Part shown: positions 9,404 through 17,501 of the stretch, piece by piece
Position numbering within the stretch: the stretch's first letter is position 1
How the letters are laid out: every line of letters starts with the position of its first letter
Assembly (NCBI RefSeq): GCF_000019845.1
Contig: NC_010581.1
Location: forward strand, 2,981,501 to 3,045,500
DNA: 64,000 bases
From: Beijerinckia indica subsp. indica ATCC 9039
Lineage (GTDB): Bacteria > Pseudomonadota > Alphaproteobacteria > Rhizobiales > Beijerinckiaceae
Direction: 5' to 3'
Notes under the pieces: model-generated
The model's database searches: none
Told to the model about the DNA's origin: nothing
What the model saw: only the letters and a program-made list of their open reading frames with translations
Made by a program: the position numbers and the translations under genes

Positions 9404-9931
9404 ATGAGTCAGGACACACAGCCGACTTCGGCAATCGACGATTTCAAACATGCCATGCGGCGTTTGACAGCGACTGTGTCGCTAGTCACCACGATCGAAG
9501 GAGAAAACCGTTACGGCATGGTTGCGACCGCAGTGTGTTCACTTGGTGTTGCCCCGCCTAGCCTTTTGATCAGTGTCGCACATACTGCCAGCCTACACGA
9601 TCCCTTGATGCGGTCGCGCAGGTTCGGCGTTAACATGCTGTCCACAGAGCAGTCCTTTCTTGTTGGCCCGTTCAGCGGAATGGTTAAGGGCAAGGAACGT
9701 TTTGCTTTCGGCGAATGGATACGTAGCTGCCATGGCCTGCCTCGTCTTCTGGGCGCCCAGGCTAGCGTCTTCTGCGACGTGGCGCAAACCTTTGAACATT
9801 CCGGGCACACCGTGGTAATTGGCACCGTGATTGAGACGATCTATCAAGACGCGATCAGGCCGCTTCTATACGAAAACGGCAGATTTGTTCGATCCGAGGT
9901 GCTTGAGAGTGCCCCTATCGCGAATCGTTGA
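9404..9931 (+). CDS. Flavin reductase (HpaC/RutF type)
   Basis: A 175-residue flavin-reductase-like protein that would reduce FMN with NAD(P)H and pass it to the monooxygenase encoded upstream. Typical features are FKHAMRRLTATVSLVTT, YGMVATAVCSLGVAPPSLLI and the GHTVVIGTV segment close to the end. The ATG at 9404 (MSQDTQ) is chosen; a TTG twelve bases upstream is possible. It is 78 bases after the monooxygenase gene in the same direction, the normal pairing for two-component monooxygenases. Confidence 0.87.
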   Translation: MSQDTQPTSAIDDFKHAMRRLTATVSLVTTIEGENRYGMVATAVCSLGVAPPSLLISVAHTASLHDPLMRSRRFGVNMLSTEQSFLVGPFSGMVKGKERFAFGEWIRSCHGLPRLLGAQASVFCDVAQTFEHSGHTVVIGTVIETIYQDAIRPLLYENGRFVRSEVLESAPIANR

Positions 9932-10180
9932 GAGAACAGGATGTTTCCATCGCTGACCCATCGATTTTTTGTTTTTTCTAAACAGCGATGTGCACTCCAA
10001 TTCGTCCGCTTTCGCTCCGAAGATCCAATCTTTCAAGCGCGAACGGAGTTTCGAAGAGACGATCGTCTTCTTACCCAGCCAATAGGACCGGCCTGGGGGT
10101 TGATGTCGGATGGCTGAGCTGAAGCTTACCTGCAATGGCAATAGGGCTGTTGTTGACTTTTTATTTCCGAGAATAAGCAT

Positions 10181-11035
10181 ATGAAGTTGGTTAGGCACGG
10201 CGCCAAGGGCGCAGAGCGGCCGGGTTTGCTGGACAAACAGGGCCGCGTACGAGACTTGTCGGGAGTTTCGGACGACATCACCCCGGAGGTCTTAGATCCC
10301 GGCAAGTTGGCTGATCTTGCGCGCTTACACTTTGAGGACTTACCGGTTGCGCCGATGCCAAACCGGCTTGGTGTACCGATCGCGAGTGTGAGCAAGCTGG
10401 TATGCATCGGTCTGAACTATAAAGACCACGCCAAAGAGGCGAATCTGCCAATCCCACAAGAGCCGATTATTTTTTTGAAGGCAGTCAGTGCCCTCAGCGG
10501 ACCAAATGACGATGTTGTCCTGCCGCGCGGATCCAAAAAGGGAGACTGGGAAGTGGAGCTCGGTATTGTGATCGGCAAGCAAGCGACCTACGTCAGTGAA
10601 AGCGAGGCGCTCGAATATGTCGCTGGTTATACCATTGTGAATGACGTCTCCGAGCGCGCCTATCAGATAGAGCGCGGTGGCCAGTGGACCAAGGGCAAGA
10701 GCTTCGACACGTTTGCACCCGTTGGACCCTGGCTTGTAACCAAAGATGAAATTCCACAGCCTCAGAGTTTAGGAATTTGGCTAGATGTTAATTGTGAGCG
10801 CCGTCAAACGGGCAACACCAACGACATGATTTTCAGCGTGGAGAGGCTGGTGAGCTACCTCAGTGAGTTCATGACGCTGATGCCAGGCGATATCGTTTGC
10901 ACGGGTACCCCGGCTGGTGTTGGTCTGGGCATGAACCCGCCGCAGTTTTTATGCCCAGGAGACACCATGCGGCTGGGTGTTGATGGCTTGGGAGAGCAGC
11001 AACAGCGTGTGCTCGCCTACGATCCGCTTGTATGA
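10181..11035 (+). CDS. Fumarylacetoacetate hydrolase family protein
   Basis: A 284-residue enzyme of the FAH superfamily, which covers hydrolases, decarboxylases and isomerases acting on 2-oxo or acylpyruvate compounds. Key segments are VCIGLNYKDHAKEAN, PIIFLKAVSALSGPND, DWEVELGIVIGKQA with the metal-binding Glu residues, GYTIVNDVSERAYQ and DIVCTGTPAGVGLG. This layout matches 2-hydroxyhepta-diene-dioate isomerase or ureidoglycolate-lyase-like members. It follows the reductase gene after 249 bases, a gap without another gene. In this context it would hydrolyse or isomerise a ring-opened product; that is inference from neighbours. Confidence 0.87.
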   Translation: MKLVRHGAKGAERPGLLDKQGRVRDLSGVSDDITPEVLDPGKLADLARLHFEDLPVAPMPNRLGVPIASVSKLVCIGLNYKDHAKEANLPIPQEPIIFLKAVSALSGPNDDVVLPRGSKKGDWEVELGIVIGKQATYVSESEALEYVAGYTIVNDVSERAYQIERGGQWTKGKSFDTFAPVGPWLVTKDEIPQPQSLGIWLDVNCERRQTGNTNDMIFSVERLVSYLSEFMTLMPGDIVCTGTPAGVGLGMNPPQFLCPGDTMRLGVDGLGEQQQRVLAYDPLV

Positions 11036-11106
11036 GCGAATCCGGTAATGACGTTTAAAGGCCTGGCGCCAGCGAAGGATGACCACGCTTTTGGGCCGGT
11101 TAACGG

Positions 11107-11234
11107 GATTCTCAGAGGACCGTCCCTCCGCAGGTGAGCTTGGCATCGTATCCAACCGAACCAACGCTCCTCTAAAGAAGCTCAGTAGAACCGGTGAGAG
11201 GCCGGCCGACCGTAAAGTCCGGATGGAAGAGAAC
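11107..11234 (+). promoter_or_regulatory. FMN riboswitch (RFN element) upstream of ribB
   Basis: The 3' half of the RFN aptamer is unmistakable at 11190-11234: ACCGGTGAGAGGCCGGC, then CCGACCGTAAAGTCCGGATG and GAAGAGAAC. The closing stem P1 is formed by TTCTC at 11109-11113 and GAGAA at 11229-11233. The 5' half (CTCAGAGGACCGTCC, CTCCGCAGGTGAGC) is more divergent than usual. FMN binding to this element normally switches off riboflavin genes. Here it lies 125 bases before ribB. Confidence 0.82.
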
Positions 11235-11247
11235 AATGAGGCAGACT

Positions 11248-11273
11248 CTCTCGCGCGAGAGCAACGCAGTTTT
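11248..11273 (+). terminator. Possible riboswitch expression platform hairpin
   Basis: Just after the aptamer the perfect palindrome CTCTCGCGCGAGAG (11248-11261) is followed nine bases later by TTTT. It could act as a weak attenuator when FMN is bound. The stem is short and the T-run is small, so this is tentative. Confidence 0.35.
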
Positions 11274-11359
11274 CGACCAAAGGATGTTGGTGTGCTCAGT
11301 TAGTCGATCTGTGCGAGTAATGCCGGGGAAACCGGTGCAACCCTTGAAAGGCCAACTCC

Positions 11360-12040
11360 ATGACGATTTCAAACATAGAAGATACGATTGCAGCAATTGC
11401 CCATGGCGAGATGGTGATCGTTTTAGATGACCAAAAACGGGAGAACGAGGGTGACATCGTTGTGGCTTCCGAGGCAGTGACTGCAGAAACCGTTGCGTTC
11501 ATGATGAATTACGCTCGCGGCCTCATCTGTATCGCGATGGAAGGTGAACGGCTCGACGCATTGGACATCCCCCTTATGGTCCCGCGCAACACTGAATCAC
11601 ACAAGACCGCGTTCACGGTTTCTGTTGACTATATTCCTGGGACATCGACAGGCATTTCTGCGGCAGATCGAGCAGCCACAATCCGTGCCCTGGTGAACGA
11701 GCAGTCGCGACCCGACGATTTCGCGCGGCCAGGGCATATTTTTCCGCTTCGCGCTCATCGTCAAGGTCTCTTAGCAAGGCCCGGGCACACAGAAGCGGCA
11801 GTTGAACTGGCTCGGCTTGCAGGCATGGCACCCTCTGGTACGATCTGCGAAGTCGCAAACGACGACGGCACAATGGCGCGTCCTCCCGAATTACAGATCT
11901 TCGCCAAACGTCACAATCTACGGCTCATCACAATCGAAGACCTGATCGCGTTTGTCAGGCAACGGAACTCGTTCTATGAATTGGCGACCTCCGATATTAC
12001 TCATAAAACGGTATTTAAGGCGACACATACGAATCTATAA
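11360..12040 (+). CDS. ribB: 3,4-dihydroxy-2-butanone-4-phosphate synthase
   Basis: A 226-residue RibB, which converts ribulose 5-phosphate into 3,4-dihydroxy-2-butanone 4-phosphate and formate, the first step of the pentose branch of riboflavin synthesis. The acidic active loop DDQKRENEGDIV is at about residues 22-33, STGISAADRAATIRAL and RPGHIFPLRAHRQGLLARPG with the GHTEAAVEL segment follow, all as in active enzymes. There is no GTP cyclohydrolase II domain, so it is the single-function form. It lies behind an FMN riboswitch in a gene series with three FMN-using proteins and is therefore likely a pathway-dedicated supply gene rather than the housekeeping copy. The last 20 residues (after VRQRN) are unusual for the family. 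Confidence 0.9.
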   Translation: MTISNIEDTIAAIAHGEMVIVLDDQKRENEGDIVVASEAVTAETVAFMMNYARGLICIAMEGERLDALDIPLMVPRNTESHKTAFTVSVDYIPGTSTGISAADRAATIRALVNEQSRPDDFARPGHIFPLRAHRQGLLARPGHTEAAVELARLAGMAPSGTICEVANDDGTMARPPELQIFAKRHNLRLITIEDLIAFVRQRNSFYELATSDITHKTVFKATHTNL

Positions 12041-12436
12041 ATATAATTATTTCAACTGGTTAATTTGTAAAATGTCGTCATACTTGGCATCTTGTGAGTA
12101 AGTCTGTTCTGGGTTCTAATTCCGCTTCGATCCGGCCATTTGCCCCAGCGTCCGAGCGATTGTCGATTGAAGATCGAGATCTTCTTTCCGATTTCAAATA
12201 GCGCGACTGACTGTTGGTACCTGAGAGCAAGAGCCGGATTGATCCTTTGGCTGGTCGCCCGTTCGTCCGACGAACTGAATAACGAAGTCTTTTTGCGGCG
12301 GAAGAAGAGACTTTGCAGAAGTTTATCGTTGTTATCTGTTCGATTCATCAGGAAATTGCAAGTTACACGGACCAGAATACAGCGGCTCATTTAAGAAGAG
12401 ACACGCGGCCACGCGTCCGGCTTGGAGGAAACCTCA
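12041..12436. other. Gene-free spacer after ribB
   Basis: Nearly 400 bases with only short overlapping open frames that resemble nothing. A strong ribosome site, GGAGGAA at 12424-12430, belongs to the next gene. No clear terminator was found. Confidence 0.4.
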
Positions 12437-13051
12437 ATGATGCTTCGTCATCTTGTGGCGGCAACGGGACTGTCGCTGCTGAGCCTATGTCCTGTCCTCA
12501 GGCAGGAAAAGTCGGCTGAGCTGCGCATCGGCATCACCACCTACAATTCCGGTCCCTCATCGGTCGTCGGCATCCCAGCCCGTGACGCAGCAGAGATGCT
12601 TGGCTCCAAGAGCAACGTTAAAGGAGGCCTGCAGGGCGTACCGGTCGAGCTCTACTTTGACGAAGGCGCAGGTGCCAAAGCACTGACGATTCGATATGGC
12701 GACCTTATCGAGAATTCCGGGAGGGGCGTGATGTTCGCTCTCATCTCCTCAGGTGTGTGCAATGAGGCGCTGCCCGCGGAAGATCTCAAGGTCCTCAACT
12801 TAATGTGGGACTGCGGCACCCAGTGCATCCTCATGGATGACAAATATTCCTACGTCTTCGGCACCCAGGCGAATGCAGCTCTCGAGGTCATGGCGCCATC
12901 GCTCAACCTTTTCAAGACCAAGCTGGTCTCCGAGACGATCGCCGTGGTGAGCCAGGACAACGTCTGGGGTCAGGGCAACCGGTCCATCTTCTCCCAGGAC
13001 ATTGTGGGCCGGGCCGCCCAACGTGGCCAGTTCAAATCCTGCCCGAGCTGA
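12437..13051 (+). pseudogene. ABC transporter substrate-binding protein, truncated
   Basis: The start (MMLRHLVAATGLSLLSLCPV) is a signal peptide followed by ELRIGITTYNSGPSSVVGIP, VPVELYFDEGAGAKALTIRY, VMFALISSGVCNEA and ETIAVVSQDNVWGQG. These are typical of the Peripla_BP_6 receptors for branched-chain amino acids, amides and aromatic acids. The family is about 380-400 residues long, but similarity ends at about residue 195, and the frame stops at 13051 with unrelated codons. No permease or ATPase genes follow. It may once have served uptake of the substrate of the catabolic operon. Confidence 0.75.
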
Positions 13052-13465
13052 AAAAGATGGTGAAGCGACCTGCCGGTTCCGTCTCCGGTGGCCAGGTAAT
13101 ATGGCCAGCTCGGCCGTGTGCTGATGCTCGCCAACCCGTCTCGTGCTCCTGTATCTCGTTTTGGAAAATGCGGAGTTCGTCCCCAGCGTCCGGCGTGCTC
13201 CTCGAGGTGGATGGAGACCGGACCATTTGAAGCGACGCAGGCGCTGACTTTACGGCCATTTTGGTGGCCTCCTGCCGATACGCGTTGGAAACAAGCATAT
13301 TTGCCTCAGCACCTTTCGAGCGGACGGCTGGCGTCTCGGCGCCGGCGAGCGGGCCCAGCTCTGCTTGCCGCATTCAACGAGGCGGATCGGGTCATGATCC
13401 TTGCGTGCCGTTGAGTCTTTCATTCAGAGACCTAAAGAAAGTAAAGAGAACGGGGAATTACATCA
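13052..13465 (+). other. Decayed end of the receptor gene and leader of the next
   Basis: About 410 bases without a credible gene. Overlapping G+C-rich frames carry no recognisable domain and are probably scrambled remains of the missing receptor half. A+T-rich sequence from about 13420 leads into the next gene. Confidence 0.35.
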
Positions 13466-14278
13466 ATGAAATTCAATATAGCATTCAGGATCGGATTTGT
13501 GGGACTTACATCGGTTGGTACAGCAATGTCAGCGCACGCGTTTTCGTTCCTGCAACCTGGTTTTACAACAGGTCTGCCATTGTACGCTATCTTTCCTGAG
13601 GGGTTATACCTAATCAATGTACCACAATATGGAGTTCGTAATAGTAAACCGTCTTTCGACCTCGCTGCAGATTCACCTTTCTTCTTCTATCAATCTCCGT
13701 TTGATATTGGTGGCGCACATCTAAACATGCAGTTCTCGCCAACTTATACCATCTCCCGTGTCGCGGGAGTGGCTACAGCGCGGGGATTTTATAATACCTA
13801 TTTTGGCATCGGGGCTAGTTGGGATCTCGGAAACGGATGGTATATTGGCAATCGTTTCGCAGGTTTTATACCACAAGGTGGCGCTGAGGCATATCACTTT
13901 GGTGATTTAGAGGAGCGCGTAGGCTTGACCTACTTGAAAGATGGTCTGCTCTTTACAATTACCGCCGTTTTAGGGGAACCTATACAATCTGGTTTTCGAA
14001 CGGCTCCCAACGCCTTTAATCTTGATCTGACACTGACACAACAATTCGGTAAGTGGGAACTCGGGGCAGTTGCTTTCGGTTCGACCGACCTCAATAAGCC
14101 TAATCTGACTTATGCAATGCAGCGTCAATTCGCACTAGGTCCCTTAATCGGCTATGATTTCGGTTCATTCACAGTAAAACTGAAGTTCACAACTGATGTG
14201 GCTCAACAGAACTACGGCCGCTATGATCGTCGAGTGGAGGCCGACATGATTATTCCGGTTTGGCTTGCCCAAGATTAG
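13466..14278 (+). CDS. Outer-membrane channel-like protein (Phenol_MetA_deg type)
   Basis: A 270-residue protein with a signal peptide ending near AMSAHAFSF. The mature part is rich in alternating aromatic and polar residues and Gly-Trp turns (FYNTYFGIGASWDLGNGWYI, QFGKWELGAVAFGSTDL, LIGYDFGSFTVKLKF) and ends in a short beta strand, as expected for a beta-barrel. The pattern fits the COG4313 family often encoded beside aromatic degradation operons, where it is thought to help uptake. The base composition is more A+T-rich than that of the genes to its left. An IS481 remnant abuts its stop codon. Confidence 0.7.
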   Translation: MKFNIAFRIGFVGLTSVGTAMSAHAFSFLQPGFTTGLPLYAIFPEGLYLINVPQYGVRNSKPSFDLAADSPFFFYQSPFDIGGAHLNMQFSPTYTISRVAGVATARGFYNTYFGIGASWDLGNGWYIGNRFAGFIPQGGAEAYHFGDLEERVGLTYLKDGLLFTITAVLGEPIQSGFRTAPNAFNLDLTLTQQFGKWELGAVAFGSTDLNKPNLTYAMQRQFALGPLIGYDFGSFTVKLKFTTDVAQQNYGRYDRRVEADMIIPVWLAQD

Positions 14279-14565
14279 ATGTTTGATCCCGCGAATTGAT
14301 GGAGCAGATCCAGAATGAACCTTTCTGGTTCATTTGTCCAGACTTTGCAGATGTATTCAAATGGCGTGAGGCCCTTCAATGTCTTGAGGCGTCGCCCATA
14401 ATTGTATGCATTGATGAAGTCCGCCAAGTGATTGTCGAGCTGTTCATGATCGTCGTAATGATACCGTTTGACAGTGGCTTCCTTGATCGTGCGGTTCATG
14501 CGCTCTACCTGACCATTCGTTCAGGGATGCTTGACCTTGGTCAATCTGTGTTCGATGCCATTACT
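14275..14565 (-). pseudogene. IS481-family transposase, C-terminal remnant
   Basis: Minus-strand codons read NGIEHRLTKVKHP, an in-frame TGA in place of the usual Trp, then TNGQVERMNRTIKEATVKRY and LKGLTPFEYICKVWTNEP, ending at 14275. This is the end of the rve domain of IS481 transposases. Everything upstream has been replaced by a tyrosine recombinase fragment. Confidence 0.85.
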
Positions 14566-14693
14566 GGCGCATGGCCTCCTGGATCGGAATGCCGCGCCGC
14601 GCGGCTTCGGTGAGATAGCCCGAGCGCAGACCATGGGCGGAAAACTCCTTCGGATCGAGGTCAGCCTCGAGGCAGCGCGCCGGGGGACTGGAA
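14561..14693 (-). pseudogene. Tyrosine recombinase, C-terminal scrap
   Basis: About 40 codons read DLDPKEFSAHGLRSGYLTEA and ARRGIPIQEAMRQ before TAA at 14561. HGLRSG is the HxxR box of phage-type integrases. The rest of the enzyme is absent and the scrap is fused directly to the IS481 remnant. Confidence 0.65.
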
Positions 14694-14704
14694 AAGAGTT
14701 GGGG

Positions 14705-15024
14705 CTACGCCGCTTTTCGGGGCGAGATGATTTGTTTGTGTAGACGCCCGTCCAGCATGGCAGCGCGGACCATGGCGACGTGATGAGCCCCTCGTGGAGA
14801 CCAGCGCATGCGTCGGCGTTTCGCCATGCGGGCATTGGCGATCTCCTTGACACAACCTTCGGCTTGCCGCTGCGGTAGCGTCGACCATAGTTGATGACGG
14901 CTTGGAGGGTGAGCCCGAAGTCCTCAATCGTTGCTCTTGAGAACGACCGTTCCAACTGGCCGACCTCGTATTCGATCACCTCACCCCAGCCGGTCATCGC
15001 CTCCAGCTTGATCCGCCACTGCAT
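14705..15024 (-). pseudogene. ISKra4-family transposase, two ends joined
   Basis: From ATG 15024, behind a GGGAGGAAG site, the frame reads MQWRIKLEAMTGWGEVIEYE and VGQLERSFSRATIEDFGLTL, the conserved start of ISKra4 transposases. It then jumps to VINYGRRYRSGKP and, in another phase, MAKRRRMRWSPRGAHHVA and GRLHKQIISPRKAA with a stop at 14705, which is the conserved end. The central 300 or so residues with the catalytic core are deleted. Confidence 0.75.
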
Positions 15025-15169
15025 GACTTCTTCCTCCCCTCGGAAGAGCCAATCTTGCCTCAACAATGCTGTTGCCCGAACTCATTTCCAATCCCCAAGG
15101 AGTGGCGTTCCGGGTGGGCGAAGACGAGGAGAACTTTCATGGTGGCGTGTTCCTGCTGGACTGTGTTTG

Positions 15170-16177
15170 TCAGAACTCGAGGACGATCTTGCCGAAATGG
15201 CCGCCAGTCGCCTGGAGCCGGAAGGCCTTCGCGATCGCAGCGAGCGGAAAGGAGCGGTCGATCACCGGGTGGCCATGGACGGCATCGATGCCGCGGATCA
15301 GGTCCATCTGATGACGGCGGCTGCCAACGATCAGGCCCTGAAGGCGCTGCTGCCGAGCCATAAGCATGCCTGTCGGCACAACTCCCTCCCTCCCGGTCAG
15401 CACGCCGATCAGTGAAATGTGGCCGCTCACACGCGCAGCCTTGATCGATTGCGCCAACGTGCCCGGGCCGCCCACCTCCACGACGTGATCCACTCCGATA
15501 CCGCCCGTCAGGGCCCGCACCCGGTCGCCCCAGTCCTCATCCCGGCGGTAGTTGATGCAGTGCGCAGCACCCATGGAGCGAAGCCGCTCCAGCTTTTCAT
15601 CGGAGGAGGAGGTCGCGATAACCGTGGCCCCCATGGCCCGAGCAATTTGCAGCGCGAAGATCGACACGCCACCCGTGCCGAGTACCAGCACGCTGTCTCC
15701 CACCTTAAGGCCGCCGTTGACCACCAAGGCTCGCCAGGCGGTCACCCCGGCTGTGGTCAGGGTCGCAGCGGCGGCGTGGCTCCAGCCGGCTGGAGCGCGC
15801 GTGAAGGAGGTGGCCGGTGCTATCACCACCTCCCGGGCGTAGCCGTCGATCCCATCGCCCGGCGTGGTAGCGAAGTCGGCGAGGGTGGCCTCGCCGTCCA
15901 GCCAGGTCGGGAAGAAGGTGGATACGACATGGTCGCCGGGCTTGAACTCTGTGATTTCGGAGCCGACCGCCTCCACCACTCCAGCGCCGTCAGCCATGGG
16001 GATACGTCCATCAGCGACCGGCAATCGTCCGGTCACCACACCCAGGTCGTGGAAATTCAGGGAGGTGGCATGCACTCGCACGCGGATGGCGTTTGGTCCG
16101 GGATCGCCGGGATCGGGAAGGTCCACCAAGGTCAGGCCGTCAAGCCCTTGCTGCGGATGAGCCTGGATAGCTTTCAT
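15170..16177 (-). CDS. Quinone-oxidoreductase-like NAD(P)-dependent dehydrogenase
   Basis: A 335-residue medium-chain dehydrogenase/reductase of the zinc-free quinone oxidoreductase branch. Domains in order are the GroES-like N-terminus (ATSLNFHDLGVVTGRLP, ADGAGVVEAVGSEITEFKPG) and a Rossmann fold with VLVLGTGGVSIFALQIARAM and ATSSSDEKLERLRSMGA. The Cys/His zinc ligands of true alcohol dehydrogenases are not visible. Start ATG 16177 is set by GAGGAG upstream and by the ATGA overlap with the MFS gene, which shows translational coupling. The N-terminal extension seen in the longer open frame belongs to the upstream gene. Confidence 0.9.
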   Translation of the reverse strand: MKAIQAHPQQGLDGLTLVDLPDPGDPGPNAIRVRVHATSLNFHDLGVVTGRLPVADGRIPMADGAGVVEAVGSEITEFKPGDHVVSTFFPTWLDGEATLADFATTPGDGIDGYAREVVIAPATSFTRAPAGWSHAAAATLTTAGVTAWRALVVNGGLKVGDSVLVLGTGGVSIFALQIARAMGATVIATSSSDEKLERLRSMGAAHCINYRRDEDWGDRVRALTGGIGVDHVVEVGGPGTLAQSIKAARVSGHISLIGVLTGREGVVPTGMLMARQQRLQGLIVGSRRHQMDLIRGIDAVHGHPVIDRSFPLAAIAKAFRLQATGGHFGKIVLEF

Positions 16178-17400
16178 GCGGGTGCTCCTCGGCTGCGTGA
16201 GGGCAGCCACTGCAAGACGGTCGCGGTCGCCGAGACGACCAGAACGGCGCCGAGATAAGTCTGGGTCGTGCCCAGGAAGCCGGTGAGCGGAACGGCGAAG
16301 CCAGCGGCGATGGGCGGGACGCTCAAGGACAGGTAGGTGACCAAGAAGATCGCCGCGAAGAGTTCCGCACGCTCATGCACCGGGGTGAGTGGTACAAGCG
16401 ACTGGATAAGGCCGCTGAACGATGCACCCAACCCAGCACCGGCGACCGCGCTGCCGACGAAGAACAGCGTCAGCGCCCCGGTGCCGGTCGACACGAGAAG
16501 CAGGCCGCCCCCGGCCGTCACCGCCGCCATGCCCAACACTGCCATGCGCTCGGGCGGCTGCCCACGCAACAGGAGCGGGGATACGGCGCCGGCTCCGCAT
16601 AACACGGCAACGGTGGCGCCGTTCAGCAACCCGCTGCTGACCCCGAAGACGTTGTGCAGCAGCGACGGCCCAAGCGCGATGACGAAGCCGCACAGCGCCC
16701 AGATGGACAGGAGCAGTGGCAAGCCGCGCCAGAAGCCACCGCGCGCGGCACAGGCAACATGCACGCTCGGCACCATCGATCGAAGCAGGCCGGGCACCGG
16801 GCTTGCCGTTTCGGGGATAAGCACCACCAACACTGCGCCCAGGCAGAACAGTCCACTCAGCAACCCAAAGGCCCAGATTTCCGCTTGGTTCGTTACCCCG
16901 AGCAGGGCCCCGGTGACGAGGGCGCCTGTAGCGAGCCCGGCTAGTGGCGAGATGCTGGTCAGTAAGCTGCCGAGCGCCTTTCGGGTCGGTGGCGCCGCTT
17001 CGATCACCGCAGCAGACAACGCGCCGTTGACCACGCCCATGGACAGCCCTTGAACGATCCGGGCGGCAAGCAAGCCGCCGATGCCGTCTGCCGTAAGGAA
17101 GAAGGCCATGGACGCGACCTGGATCCCCAGCGCCGCAACGATCACCGGCTTGCGGCCTAGGTGGTCCGATAGCGAGCCGGCAACGAGCAACGTCACCAGA
17201 AGAACCAGTGAGTAGATACTGAACGCAACCGTCAGCATGCCGGGGGAGAAGCCCCATCGCCCCTGAAACACAACGAACAAGGGTGAGGGCACGCTTGCCG
17301 AAACGAAAAACAAGAACAGGATCGTCGCAAGCAGCGGAAAGGCGATCGAAGAGCGGCTCTGCGATTTCAGAGGAAGGGCTTCGGGCAAGCTGACATCCAT
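16174..17400 (-). CDS. MFS transporter (drug-efflux type)
   Basis: A 408-residue major facilitator with about twelve hydrophobic segments. The loop between segments 2 and 3 reads SGSLSDHLGRKPVIV in its core form (LSDHLGRKPV), the family hallmark, and QGLSMGVVNGALSAAVIE resembles the segment 4 to 5 region of small-molecule exporters. It is the first gene of a two-gene operon with the dehydrogenase (ATGA overlap at 16174-16177) and is divergent from a LysR gene. The substrate is unknown; export of a toxic quinone- or drug-like compound would suit the neighbours. The cassette is clearly more G+C-rich than the flanks. Confidence 0.88.
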   Translation of the reverse strand: MDVSLPEALPLKSQSRSSIAFPLLATILFLFFVSASVPSPLFVVFQGRWGFSPGMLTVAFSIYSLVLLVTLLVAGSLSDHLGRKPVIVAALGIQVASMAFFLTADGIGGLLAARIVQGLSMGVVNGALSAAVIEAAPPTRKALGSLLTSISPLAGLATGALVTGALLGVTNQAEIWAFGLLSGLFCLGAVLVVLIPETASPVPGLLRSMVPSVHVACAARGGFWRGLPLLLSIWALCGFVIALGPSLLHNVFGVSSGLLNGATVAVLCGAGAVSPLLLRGQPPERMAVLGMAAVTAGGGLLLVSTGTGALTLFFVGSAVAGAGLGASFSGLIQSLVPLTPVHERAELFAAIFLVTYLSLSVPPIAAGFAVPLTGFLGTTQTYLGAVLVVSATATVLQWLPSRSRGAPA

Positions 17401-17501
17401 GTCATCGATCAGGGCTTCATAGGATCGAGCCCTCTCAACAGAGTATCGCGCGATTTCTCACGGTATTGAAATCGAACCTTTTGCATGTCATTATCCAGCG
17501 C

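Noticed and set aside
8165..9931. Uracil degradation (rut) operon
   Set aside because: The monooxygenase and reductase look like RutA and RutF, but rutB, rutC, rutD, rutE and rutG are absent and other enzymes replace them.
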